From positions 56,794,431-56,858,430 of the forward strand of contig JASFXZ010000002.1 in the NCBI GenBank assembly GCA_032209605.1: a stretch of 64,000 nt of DNA, in the 5' to 3' direction. Positions 1-13,500 of the stretch are shown here, in pieces. Each line of letters begins with the position of its first letter. The first letter of the stretch is position 1. A program made the translations under genes and the position numbers. The notes under the pieces are model-generated. The model made no database searches. It saw nothing but the letters and a program-made list of their open reading frames with translations, and was not told the origin of the DNA. The stretch comes from Mactromeris polynyma. Its lineage: Eukaryota > Mollusca > Bivalvia > Venerida > Mactridae.

Positions 1-1422
1 AATATAACAATTTGACAAGAAGTAAGTAAAGGTGATATAGAAGAAGCTAAGCCAGTCGGTGAATTGCAGAGAGGCACAGTTGGTAAAAGCCATAACTTGA
101 CAGACTGTCGAAGTAGTCAACGTGAACTTAGATATTTGAATTGAAAAGTGGGTATAAACCGTATCTTAAACTATTACTTGTACAGTTTGAAGTGGTGTCA
201 GCTATAAGAGTACGTGGGTTGTAATACGATGTATTCGTTTGCTGTATTATTGGTTGAACAGTAATTTCATACATTCATTTTGTTAGTCTCATACTTCTTT
301 TGACACCACTTGTAAATTGTGATGGCCACCCAGTTGCTTGAGTGTACCATAAATATGTTCAAAGCAGATAGCTATTGGGCATACCCGATGATATCCAGAA
401 ATCACCGACACATTTTTTTCTCCTTGGCGAACAAACCATAAAAAGGTTATACAGCATCGTTCACTTCAGTTTGTTTATATTGGTTAGAGAAATACATGTA
501 CGAGAAGTATATCAAAAATAATATTTAAAATACGGATTCACCCACTTTAAGCAAAATATGAATTTAGAGGCATAAATCTGGGAATAGATTGCACACACAA
601 GATTAGCAGGCATAAAAGTGCGAAGCCGATCCCGGTCAGGGGAGAGAACTCAGGGAGTCAGATTATATAACACATGTCTAAACAAACTACTTACAATGAC
701 TGGTTTGGGTATTCGTTAACCAAATATTATTACATATCTTACCATATACTGCCTAATCAGCAGTTAGTGAAATTATCGATGGCATGAATTGATTCGTCGT
801 CAAGTTATATATACGTCATTGTAAGTAACTTTGTTTAACATGGGTATGAATGCTCAAACTTGGTGTACAATTAAATAGAATAAAACTCTTCCGGCAAAAA
901 CCAAACAATTATGCATAATTAGTATGAATGAATCAGTCGTGAAACTCTGAAATGGTAAACTAAACGGATGGCAAAATATATAACTGTATGGAAATATTAT
1001 ACTTGATATAATTTTCACGTAGATAAATCCATAAACGAATTTAGAAAATTTAAGTATAAGGGAGGCAACCCATGAAAGACTGAAGACATGTTTTGCAGAA
1101 TTAGTGTTCTTTTGATTTCGCGAAATACAGCGGACAAATACATTTTGTATTTAATTGTAGATGCAAAATCATTTTGATTGATAATTTTTGGTTAACTACA
1201 AAACAAGTAACCAATCGAAGTGTGATATATATGTAGAATATTCGTAAACAAACCAAGTTTAAGTAACACTATTTATTTTCTTGTATACATATCGGGGCCT
1301 ACGACCAATATTTCCTATCAATATAGGAACAGTATTAATTCTCCCTTAATTTTTACTACTGCGTTCTGATGAAATATGCGAAATAAAGAAAATACATGAA
1401 TCATATAACACTTTGAACCTAC
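1..1422. other. No gene recognised; 3' side of the SMOC gene
   Basis: AT-rich. The final SMOC exon should lie here or beyond the left edge, but I could not fix it. A plus-strand open stretch near 31-144 has no supporting splice sites and I do not call it. Confidence 0.5.
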
Positions 1423-1542
1423 CGTTTTTGGATGATGATGAAGATGATGGCGATGATTTCTTATTTAGAAGCTTATTTAAGTCTAAACTTTCACCTGTTG
1501 GTTTCACTTCCGGCGCATGCGTAGTCGTCTCTTGTTGTTCTT
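1423..1542 (-). CDS. SMOC: SMOC exon: C-terminal low-complexity tail
   Basis: Acceptor CTGAACTCAG precedes 1542 and donor ACG|GTAGGT follows 1423. 120 nt, phase 1-1, which fits the frame of the EF-hand exon. It encodes a Gln/Glu/Thr-rich start (EQQETTTHAPEVKPTGE), a short helix-like SLDLNKLLNKK and a serine run. No stop is reached, so at least one more exon follows toward or past the left edge. Support is splice sites plus frame; the low complexity makes it less certain than the domain exons. Confidence 0.7.
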
Positions 1543-4500
1543 CTGAGTTCAGAGAGTAGAGAAAATAGAAAGAATAAACTAAATGACAGGGAGATGAATT
1601 CACAGTGCTCTAATGAAATCACAAATATCCACCTTGCCTGGCCTTGACCGATGTCCACAGTTAGTTGGGAGGATGTACCGGAAGTAGCAGATGCAGTTTA
1701 TGTCACCAAACCAAATATATATATATATCGATTTTTTAAATCTTCGACGCCATTAAATATTTAAAAGTTACTTGTACCATGCAGAAAACTTCAATGTATT
1801 TGCTGAATAAAATATAAAGCGAGTGATATTTCTTGGAATAAATAAGACCCGCTCAAGAAGTTTATATCATCATGAACTTTATACAGCTATAAGATGCGTG
1901 CATGTGATATGAACCGATATTGTATGAAACGCATGCTATAATCTGCAACAATCTTCTCTCATTTACCCGTATTTTTGAGTCGCTTGGTAACATAAACTTA
2001 AATTAAGAAAACCAAGAATAAGGCGAAAGAAGCGTCTTTTATTTGGGAAAAGTAGAGCGCTTACAGTCTGTTGTCAGGTTTATCAGACGATTATGAAGCT
2101 CAAAATGATAATATAATAAATTTTCAATTAATTAATTAATTGTATAATTCAGAAATCAAGCAAGTTTATATGATAACAGAGTGATGTGTTATAAGGAAAA
2201 TACAAATGGTATAATAAAGCATGAGCTGTCAGGGAAATACGGAATCCAATTTCTGCCATCAACACAAGACGGTCATACTGACTCTTTATGTGAATTCAAC
2301 AACAAATAACTTGCCAGAATTAAGAACACCAGTATTTTATCCGATTTTGCATCTGAACAGAAACGACTTATTTTTTTAGTTTACAGCAAAATTACTTAGT
2401 AAAATTCTCATTTAAACCAAAATTCTCCAGCCCATACTTTAGATAAAATATTGAAGTTTGTAAAAACAGGCTAGAAAATGGATTCCATGCAAGAAATTGT
2501 ACACATCTACAAAAGTATATGATTGGGAGGTTGAGGGGCGTGGTCAATGACCAAGCAAGGCATACTTGCGCCACTAGAACATATTGTAGGATTTGTTGAA
2601 TTTTATACAAGGGAAATTTGACAGAACAATTTTCTACAGTTTACCAACATTTACATACAACACCAATATGACATAATGAATTATAAAATTTCGTTACTCA
2701 ATTATCAAATATCAATGTCGCATATGACTTCCGGTTCCGAAATTCTAACAATCCATGACGCACCTGCATTTAATTACACTTTTGTAAACGCATTCAAGCC
2801 GCAACTTACATAACAGAACTGCCAAACATCCCTTTTCTGTTGGTAGAGTATATACGGTATCTGGGCAAGGCAACCGTCACCAAAATAAGAGATACTATAC
2901 AAAATAAATGACTGAATAAAGGGCGTAAATAATGAGCTTTATATAATGATAATATTGAATCTCGTTCAACGACCTTGACACACATGTATATGTCTTACCA
3001 ATGAGCATTTTTGATAACTAGTTGGGGTTTATGTTCATTTCTAAAAATGTTACATTCTAATCAATGAAATGCTGTTTGAATTTTGCAATTGCACGCAGCG
3101 AGTCTGTTTAAAATGCCAAAGCTATTTTGAGCAAAACTTGAACCGCGCATGCCCAGAAATGACACGTGGCTTCGTTGAACAAGATGGCAGCATGCTGTCA
3201 GAATAATGTAGTAAGAATATACGATTTAGAAAAAATAACAAGCTAATGAGGATATACAAACTGAAGCTGTTAATACATAGTCTTATAAGTTCATATAAAT
3301 GTTTTCTTCTTAATACAATTCACTGATTACTACTGATTTTACTTAAAATATCAAGTAAGCGTTCCTGACAGAAGACTTATCTAAATCCATAAAATGTGTG
3401 GTCGTTCTCAAACCAATTATTATTATTGTCAGAACCACATTCTTAAAGTTTTTTACAATGTTTATATTGAATAATACAATCGCCATTTCATTAAGTATGA
3501 GGACTATTGATATTCAAATAAAATATAAGCTAGAATGTCAAGCAAAACTATACTATATATATTCAAACCAGAATAAAACTAAGAGTTAAGGGGATCGATC
3601 GACTTTGAATGTTTTATATTTTAAATAATCATAGGTGAAGTATAGGGGCGCACATGTGCATGTAATATGCGCTTAAGAGATAAAAACCTGTTGAGAAAAA
3701 AACTCACAAAATTCTTTTAAGTTTTAAAGTATTTGATTTAGACAATAAAATGATTTGACTACTCGATGGAGTTTCTCCAAATGTCTAGCAATACACTGTT
3801 AAACAATATCAACTGTATTTACTGGCGAAGCGGAAAAAAATATGGAGTTCTTATGATTTCGTGGATTCTGAAAAAAATGGCAGTGAAAGAATACTCACTA
3901 CGATTTAAATCTGTGGACAAACACAGTGACCATTCTCTTTTGGTTATCAACTTGTCGCTATCGTTATCACAAAACTTTAAGAATCTTTTTGCACAACTCC
4001 TTGGTTTTATAAACTTTTTCACCAAACGTCTTAATGCGTTCACTTCTTTTCTTTGTAGTAGATTGTCTTTATTATCATCATAATGTGAAAATTTCCATTC
4101 CACGACTTGTTTAGCAAGATTGGTCGCAGCATCTTCATTGTCTGAAATATTGGAGACATATATATATATATACATAATACAATATGTAGTTGATGCTCAT
4201 AGCAAATGAATTGTTAATTTTTATGACAATATAGTTGTAAATTAACTGAACAAGAAACATTTCCACATGTATTTGCACTAATGAATATATAATATAATCG
4301 CTCCTAGGACATCGGAGGTAGTTGTGGGTCAGTCGTGCGATCGCACCTCGTCTTCGGTAAAAAACAAATAAATGGACAAGGAAGCTATCATATTAATACA
4401 TTGGACACTTGTGAATTAAAGTACTGTTTTCAGATTGTATTCAATTAAAGTTTTTAAGAGATACTGTCAGAATGTACCGGTGCCCACCAAAATAGTCCCC

Positions 4501-7500
4501 CTGTTAATAGCATGATGCCCCCGAATCACATCGTGCTCATAAGAAAGCTGACCGCGGCATTCGCTAATCAAAGCTCCGTAGTATTTTAGAATCAATTTAG
4601 AATCAATTACTTTCATAAATTCATGGCGAAGCAGGAAGAGAGAATATCTGAATATTTCAGAGCCGGATTGATAACAAATTCCATCGTATTTACAGTTTTT
4701 TATGTATACTCAGTACATTTAATAACGCATAATGTGGGATTTCTAAATTTTCATTAAATGACTTTTAGGATACAACTTGACACGATATTATTGCATGTGT
4801 ACGCAACATGTATGCTACATTTCATGACAGTCGACAAGTTTGTTTTATAAAAAATGAGTTTCAAAAGTAATAAAATGAACTTTAATGAAGTATGGTCGGT
4901 AAAAAATGTGGGATTTTAAATGTACTGAACATATAACTTGAGTATATAAAAAATTGATAAGCGTTAAGAAGTGAAAACATAGTTTGATTGAGTAATGATG
5001 GCTAATATTACATTATAATGAAGTGGTGATGTTGAAGTTGGTACTAAATAGGAAATAGTTATCACAGAGATAGAGAGAGTGAGAGAGAGAGTTTAATACT
5101 CAATACTCGGGAAGATGTTACTGCCTTTCCATCGCACTAAATTATTTTCCAGACAAACCAGAAATTGTTATTACAGGCGGAAGAAAAAAAACGCGGAAAA
5201 GTTCGCATTATCACCAAGATAGACGAATGCATTAAACTTGTGTTATGGGATAGCACCGACCCGTTTCTGGCAGGTATGTTCCTCAATGCGGTAAAAAATG
5301 CATGCTGCAATAACGATAATGTTTAGCAATCTCATGTATGTCACCATGAGCATTCTGAAATGTGTTCTCTACGCCGAAACGGGTACCATACATCAGGAAA
5401 ACTGCCTCGAACGAAACTTGTAAATCACACAAAAAACAGCGTCTCTGCTTCCCAAGCCTGCAATGCTCATGCTGCTTTATGTTGATTAGAAATACTTTAC
5501 CACCTGGGTTTATAGTAAACATGAACATCTTAACAGCATGAAAAACATTACTTAGAACCTATCGCCAGAATTGATTTAATGTTTGAGCATCGCATTGTTA
5601 CCATTGAAGACAACTCCATTAGGCAAGATTAAACACTGATACAGCCATTTGTTTCCTGTGTCAAGGTTTTAAGTCCCGTTTGCCTCATTATTTGAAAAGT
5701 GTAGACATTGCTAAGATAGTTTGACAACTGGGTGTGTCTACACTGGAAGTATAGACTGTGAAACTTCAAAACAAATACCATCACTGGATCGGATGAAAGT
5801 CTTCATTGTGAGATGGTCTAATTATCGACTTCAAATGGCCATGACAATACAGTCATATCATTGAGCTGGTTTATAGTGAGGGTTCACCCATCCTAGGACT
5901 AAGGAAATAAAACAGTAAGTTTTTTTACATTTCACCAAGCTGTTATATCGTACACTGACACCCTGAACTTCGTACTGCTGATAGCCGTCGTCAAAATGTG
6001 AGTTACATCGTGTGTTAAGTATACGTTTTTTTGTTAGACTAAATTCTGATTCCATCCCAATTACATCTTTTATTAAGAGTCAAGAAAGTTGAAGAAGAAA
6101 GTTGCTGTAAAGTATGTTGAGTACACTCATTACGACATCATATGGCTAGATAGTTTACCGGAAAGAAATATTTCGATTGTGAATGTAAAATTATCGGCTT
6201 CCAGAAATGCGTAAAAATGGGTTCAAACACTTTTTCTTCATTAAAACCACTATAAATCATGATTTCAATTGAGAAAAATCTTACTGTTGCCCACAAGCTT
6301 CACGTATTTACCCGCCTGGTTCAGATAGTTATATTTACATATTTTATAAGAATAGAAAAGAATAAAGAAGTCTAGGAGGAAATGTCTTTCTAAAAACTCA
6401 AGGATACATAAACATGTACAAATACAAAAGCAGTTCAACTTATGAATATGAGAGACGGCGTAATTTCATTTTGAATAATAATAGTTTCGAATAGCACATT
6501 TCAATTTCGACTTCCATTAGCAGATACATCGGGACCTGATACTTATTTCGGATGTTACCGAGTATTCGGATAAAAGATTGTCGAATAAACGAGGTCGGAC
6601 TGTATATTGTTCAGGTTTGTGAAGGTAAGTATTTGTATATGAACAAAAGCATAATTTAACTTTCAAAAGAACATAGAAAATAAAATAGTAAAAATGACTC
6701 ATTATGAATTTTGTTCTCAACTTTAGCTATTTTAGAACTGAAACAAAAGAATATTTGGTGATTATGAATGAATAATATCAGACTGGCCTATAATTCAGAC
6801 TTCAGGTATGAGACGGCACATTTAACAGCTAGCTTCCAGACACTGTATGATGACATATTGCATTATTCTTCATCATTTATGATCAGACCTTTGTGAGAAA
6901 ACATTTTATACATGGGGTTTATTACACAATTAGAACATTGTACATAAAATGTTGATTTTTTTGCAATTCTAGCATGTCAGAATCAATGCATTCTAGAAAT
7001 GACAAAACTAGAGTACCGTTTGTGGTTGAAATTTTAACATGTTTTCGGTTGGTTATTTCAATTCAACTTGTATAGATCACAAGCTTGCATCATTAGTTAA
7101 AGTACAATTATTTTTTGAAATTAGGGATTCTGATTATTGAAGTCAACTACATAAAATGGGCAATTGAATTTAATTACGCAGTATAAGTTCGTTTATAACG
7201 TAATTTCATATTAACTGAACGTAGTTATTCGTTTTCAATAACATTTAAAAAAAGTTAATACATAGCTTCAGAGCAAAAAGAACTTTTCAGACAATAATGA
7301 ATATTACAAAAACTTCAAATTACCTTATTAAATAATAATAATTTGCCATTTTTTTGCAATTATGTTGTTCCACAATATTCACATTTATCAACTGAGATAA
7401 TTTTTAGAATGAAACAGCAAAATAAATGGTCCCATTCCGCAAATTTCGCTCGTTTGTATTAAATGTCTCAAAGCCACGATGGTGGTGTTCATTCAGTGCA

Positions 7501-10500
7501 TTTACATTATGCGTATCCGTCACTGTTTTGTGTCGTCCCAATTAATCCATGTGATAGTTAGTCTCACTCTTGCATAAATCATTGCATACAAACATTAATA
7601 AAAAATAAATTGCGAGGTTCCATTCTAGGACAGAATCTAAGATTATATACCAGTGAAACATATGAGCTTTCCCGGGACAAAACCAGTATTAGTGACCAAA
7701 AAATTCATTTTCAAGTTTTTACATTTTCTAATAAACTTTTCAACTTTCATTTAACACCAAAAGTAATAAAATCGGACGTACACTTTTATTTTTTATAAAC
7801 GATTCAAATTTAACAAAAAAAATGCAAACTACGAACTGTTGATGTCGTGCCAGAAACGTTTTTACGAAAACGTACAATATTTTTTAAAAAGTCTTCCGTT
7901 TTCCAAATGGAAAAAAATAATTCCACTATACATATAAACATTTTAATTAAATTGAGCCACCAAAGCACTTGCGAGAAGGCGCTTAGTTCGTAACGTCAAA
8001 CACGTGCGAGAAGGCGCTTAGTTCGTGACGTCAAACACGTGCGAGAAGGCGCTTAGTTCGTGACGTCAAACACGTGCGAGAAGGCGCTTAGTTCGTGACG
8101 TCAAACACGTGCGAGAAGGCGCTTAGTTCGTGACGTCAAACACGTGCGAGAAGGCGCTTAGTTCGTGACGTCAAACACGTGCGAGAAGGCGCTTAGTTCG
8201 TGACGTCAAACCGCTTTGCGAGATGGCGCTTAGTTCGTGACGTCAAACCCCTTTGGGAAATACGCGGCGTTATAACCACTGTCAATAATTAAATACAGGT
8301 ATTGTTATGGAAGCGCTAATATAAGATTCACAACACCCACATAATGTCTGTCTACGTTAAACTAAATTGTGTGATGCTGGTGTTAATCCTGCCTTGATTA
8401 AACCATGATTAAGCCTAATACTACATTAAGAGATGAGAAAATAATATTTGGCAGGCAATAGCAGCATATATTACATAAACTTATCTCAAAGTAAAAGACC
8501 CATGAAGAATATGTTCTGACTTCTGTACCCTCTATACACTAATTTACGAGTACACATCAACCTCGCCATGCATGCAGGTGAACTCAGACTTGTTTAAGAC
8601 GTATGTTTAACTTTTTTGTTATGTGTTATGATGTTATGCACTTGCCCAGATGTTATTGTCTGTGAACGGAACACAGGTTACACATGGAGCAAATTACAGA
8701 CCAGTTACTTGCCAACTACTTCGTTCCACGGACAACGATAGAATGGAATCTTCTTCCTGCTAGGACAGTTTCTGCTCCTACCCCGGCTGCATTCAGTAAC
8801 CCGACACTTCATCACCAGACATGACAACCAGACATGACAACCAGACATGACAACCAGACATGACAACCAGACATGACAACCAGACATGACAACCAGACAT
8901 GACAACCGGACATGACAACCAGACATGACAACCAGACATGACAACCGGACATGACAACCGGACATGACAACCAGACATGACAACCAGACAATGTGTGCGG
9001 AACATTCAATATGGACTGGAAAAGTGTGGTCTTAATTTTGAGGTTGTCTTATTATTGAGTAGATCTTTAAGTGAGGTTTTACTGTATTGTTTTTGAGACA
9101 GACACTGTGCGCCACCATCACACTTAGGTTTTGTTGGTCTATCTACACTTTGTGCAGAGCCCTGCTCAATATGCGGAAGAAGAAGAAGAAAAGGAGATGA
9201 CTAAAATTACTTACTTGGTTTATTGCTTGAAGATGCCATCAAAGATCTGTTATATTCTTCTGTGAATACCCTGACTAAATTGGTATTAAATCTGGTTCTT
9301 TCTTTAAAGCTACATCCTGAAACATAAAAGCAAGTTGTTCATTCATCTAACAGTGAACACAAATTGAAGAATAGAAAATGCAACTACGACGTCAGTTCTA
9401 CAGAGCAACACACGAAACCAGACGCGAAATGTGTTTGTTTGACAAGTCTATCCGACTGCACAACTCTGCCGACTTAACTTGGTATGTCTGATCGACTGCA
9501 CAACTCTGGCGACTTAACTTGGTATGTCTGATCGACTGTACAACTCTGTCGACTTAACTTGGTATGTCTGATCGACTGCACAACTCTGCCGACTTAACTT
9601 GGTATGTCTGATCGACTGCACAACTCTGCCGACTTAACTTGGTATGTCTGATCGACTGCACAACTCTGTCGACTTAACTTGGTATGTCTGATTGACTGCA
9701 CAACTCTGGCGACTTAACTTGGTATGTCTGATCGACTGCACAACTCTGCCGACTTAACTTGGTATGTCTGATCGACTGCACAACTCTGCCGACTTAACTT
9801 GGTATGTCTGATTGACTGCACAACTCTGCCGACTTAACTTGGTATGTCTGATCGACTGTACAACTCTGTCGACTTAACTTGGTATGTCTGATTGACTGTA
9901 CAACTCTGTCGACTTAACTTGGTATGTCTGATCGACTGTACAACTCTGTCGACTTAACTTGGTATGTCTGATTGACTGCACAACTCTGGCGACTTAACTT
10001 GGTATGTCTGATCGACTGCACAACTCTGCCGACTTAACTTGGTATGTCTGATTGACTGCACAACTCTGGCGACTTAACTTGGTATGTCTGATCGACTGCA
10101 CAACTCTGGCGACTTAACTTGGTATGTCTGATCGACTGTACAACTCTGCCGACTTAACTTGGTATGTCTGATCGACTGCACAACTCTGGCGACTTAACTT
10201 GGTATGTCTGATTGACTGCACAACTCTGCCGACTTAACTTGGTATGTCTGATCGACTGCACAACTCTGGCGACTTAACTTGGTATGTCTGATCGACTGCA
10301 CAACTCTGCCGACTTAACTTGGTATGTCTGATTGACTGCACAACTCTGGCGACTTAACTTGGTATGTCTGATCGACTGCACAACTCTGGCGACTTAACTT
10401 GGTATGTCTGATTGACTGCACAACTCTGCCGACTTAACTTGGTATGTCTGATCGACTGCACAACTCTGCCGACTTAACTTGGTATGTCTGATTGACTGCA

Positions 10501-13500
10501 CAACTCTGCCGACTTAACTTGGTATGTCTGATCGACTGCACAACTTATATGAGAAAAGAACAGAAACCGATTTACTCACTTTTTTTAGAATTAGATTTTT
10601 TCTGTGGTCTTTTTCTTTTCTCTTTGTTCGGTCGTGGTCGACTATTTTTATTTACATTGGTGTATAATGGTGTAGGTGTTCCATCAGATATAGCTGAAAT
10701 AAATAATTAACTACACTGTATGACTGCAGTAAACATACCCGCGGATGTAATGAAACGATTCTAGGAACGAACAGAACCCACATAGTACTCTACATCTCTC
10801 TACCTTCACCAGCCAACGTAGTAATACCATAATCCCGGTGTACTTTACGTAACGAGGATTCAATTATCGAGATATGGCGAGTTATGCACGCTGTTTATCA
10901 ATCAATTACTTTTTATTGTCAAAGAAATGAATAATTAAGCATTACTGTTGTTAACACAATAGTAACAACAGACATAGCAACAACAGACATAGCAACAACA
11001 GACATAGCAACAACAGACAGTGCTAGTGAGTGTATAGTGCAACCCCCAGAGCAACATCCTTTGTGAGACACACGTGTGGCTGTTGTTGAGAGGTTGTTGC
11101 TTAGAGATGTTGAATTGATTGAGAGATCGGCTCGAGATATGCTGCGTAGTACTGATATGTGTACGGTGTTTCGATCGTGGTACGTGAGTTAATGATGTCA
11201 CTGATTATGATGACGGTGATGATATTACTGATGGTTGCTTCGATACACATATCGAGTAACTTCGAACTTGTAAAATATAGTGAAACCCCAATAAAAGACC
11301 AACATTGGTTCTGAATAAAGTCGGTCTCATCAATCATTGAATTCTTGAAGGTGGTCAGATTAACAGTTAAAATGGAAAATGAAAATCGAAAACTGGTCCA
11401 TGAAAATCTGGTCTTATCAATGAGATGGTCTTAATTTTAAGGTAATCTTTAAGCAAGGTTTAACTATATTCAAGCTGACACACTCTTTAGTCCTTCCCTT
11501 TAAGCGACCTGCGCAACATTTACAATATAATTATGCCTACAGAGACCTATGCACTATATAAATGGACCTATGATGCTAGTACGTACATTTTTTCGATTTA
11601 CATGAAGGTTTATCATCTTTGGTAGATGTATGAAGCACCGGTCTTCCATCACTAGAAACACACCAGCAATAACGTGAACCATTAGCATAATGACATTGGA
11701 TTTCCGCATAAGTTCCGTCCTCGTTACAGTCCGGAATGAACGCTTCCGTAGACCCTCCCCGACTTAACGTCGCTTGCGCGTCTTCTTTCTCTTGGAAACA
11801 TTTAGACTCTTGATCTGAAATTAAGGAGAGACGTCATTTCATTATTTTAAATTTAACCAGCGTCCATTTACCGCAATTAGAAGAATTTCACTTAAATGTT
11901 GGTACTCTTGAATATGAGCACAAAACAACCTATAATTAATTGGTTACTGTGCTGCCCAAACAATTTTTGATGTGACCTTTGTGATATCTTGTTACATGTA
12001 CAGTAAAACTTCAATAATAAGACCTCCCTTGTAACCAGTGAAAACTGGTCTTTATATTGAGGTAATCTTAATATTGAGGTTGAATAAAGAGCAAAACAGT
12101 GAAAATGGACGTGGAAATTGTGTTCTTAATGTTGAGGTGGTCTTATTATTGAGGTGGTCTTATTATTGAGGTGTTCTGAACGTCCAGTTTACTGTATATA
12201 ATAAGGTTGTAACATCATTGTCTTAGTTTTCGTTGATATCCTTCCCTTTAATGTTGTCTTTTATTACCACATTATATCTGAGAGCATTTGCTTATTACAC
12301 GTACATCGCTATCTTGCTATATTTTGTATATTATAGGACAATTTTGACAAACATATAACTATGTTTAAGCTAAAAAGCTCTTTCAAATTAGTAGAATCTT
12401 GCAGAATTGTGAAAATATTTTATATTCTAGCTTCCTGGTCAGCGTCACAATTTCATTATACATATTATAAATATATAGGTACTTTATTACTCACAGACTC
12501 TCTTCAACGTTCAGTTATATAATCTCTACTAGTGCACCACAGAACAATGTAATTAATGCATTTACAATTTACATATCATCCCTACCTATCAAGTTAGGTA
12601 ATATTAAAATTAGTTTTACTTATTTCAACTTTCATCAAGTGATATCGTAATATCTTAATCCGGAAGTGCTAGAAAAATTGATGTCGCATATGCGTACTTT
12701 AACTTTTTGGCAGAAAAATACACTGTACATAGTGTAATATTAAAATAGAAATAAGGGAATATCATTGACGAATCATTAAATTCAATGTAAGAAAATACAA
12801 GAGTCTTTTAACGTCTTCGTGCACAAAAACTTCTATTTTGTATAGATACTTTATCCGAATCTCAGAAAGAAGTGTTATTTCAGAAGTACAACATTTTATT
12901 TAAAAAAAAGTAATATTTTTGAATAATTACAAAGTGTCACTACTATATAATGTATTACGGAAAGCGGGGGTTGCGGAAGGTATTGGCAGCAGTCGAATAA
13001 CGGTATACAGCCACAAATGTAGGTAGTTTCATAAATCTAAAATTTCTTGTGCACAAATTTTAACCATTACATTTTAGCTAGTTATGATCTGCCATATGTA
13101 GGGGAGGGCCCTAGATAAAGTTGTTAAAACTGTTGGCTCAACCCTTTTGTATGTATGTACAAATTATTTGTATGTTTGAGCAAATATGATTGTTATATGT
13201 ATGAATACAATAAAATATGAATAAACTAAACTGAAATGTGATCTTTGACTCAACCGGTCGATGATACTGCAATACGACATTTCAACAAATGTCCGCAGAA
13301 ATAATGCATTGTTTTGATAATAATAATATTCTTTATTTATTGAAGGTGACTTACTAAGTTTTACATTATTTATAAAACTATGGATAAGCAGTCTTAATGA
13401 CAGTAAGACCTTCATGTAAAACAACGAAACAACAACAGTTAAATGTTTACAATAAGACAGAATAAATGGAATAATTGGAAGCGTGTCAAGTCTAATTTAG

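Larger units (their letters stand above)
4142..9214 (-). other. SMOC: SMOC intron (EC helix exon to EF-hand exon)
   Basis: 5.07 kb intron with GTAAGT donor and TTTCAG acceptor. It holds a GA microsatellite near 5068-5095, a possible plus-strand exon at 5153-5273, the 35-bp CRE/E-box array (7971-8250), the 13-bp array (8815-8990) and a MITE end (9022-9084). The rest is AT-rich without recognisable genes. Confidence 0.65.
10694..11586 (-). other. SMOC: SMOC intron with short repeats and MITEs
   Basis: 893-bp intron between the TY exon and the linker exon. It holds a 15-bp array (10963-11020), a sequence like the second MITE family (11033-11100) and a complete CAGTRAAACC-type MITE (11278-11466). 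No second TY or SMOC-domain exon is visible. Confidence 0.65.

Noticed and set aside
5283..6055. Minus-strand frames at 5283-5528 (81 codons) and 5858-6055 (65 codons)
   Set aside because: They look mildly protein-like, but they do not join SMOC in phase 1, have no convincing splice sites and overlap the plus-strand candidate region.
7971..10544. CRISPR-like array of direct repeats
   Set aside because: The repeats are head-to-tail without unique spacers, and this is eukaryotic DNA.
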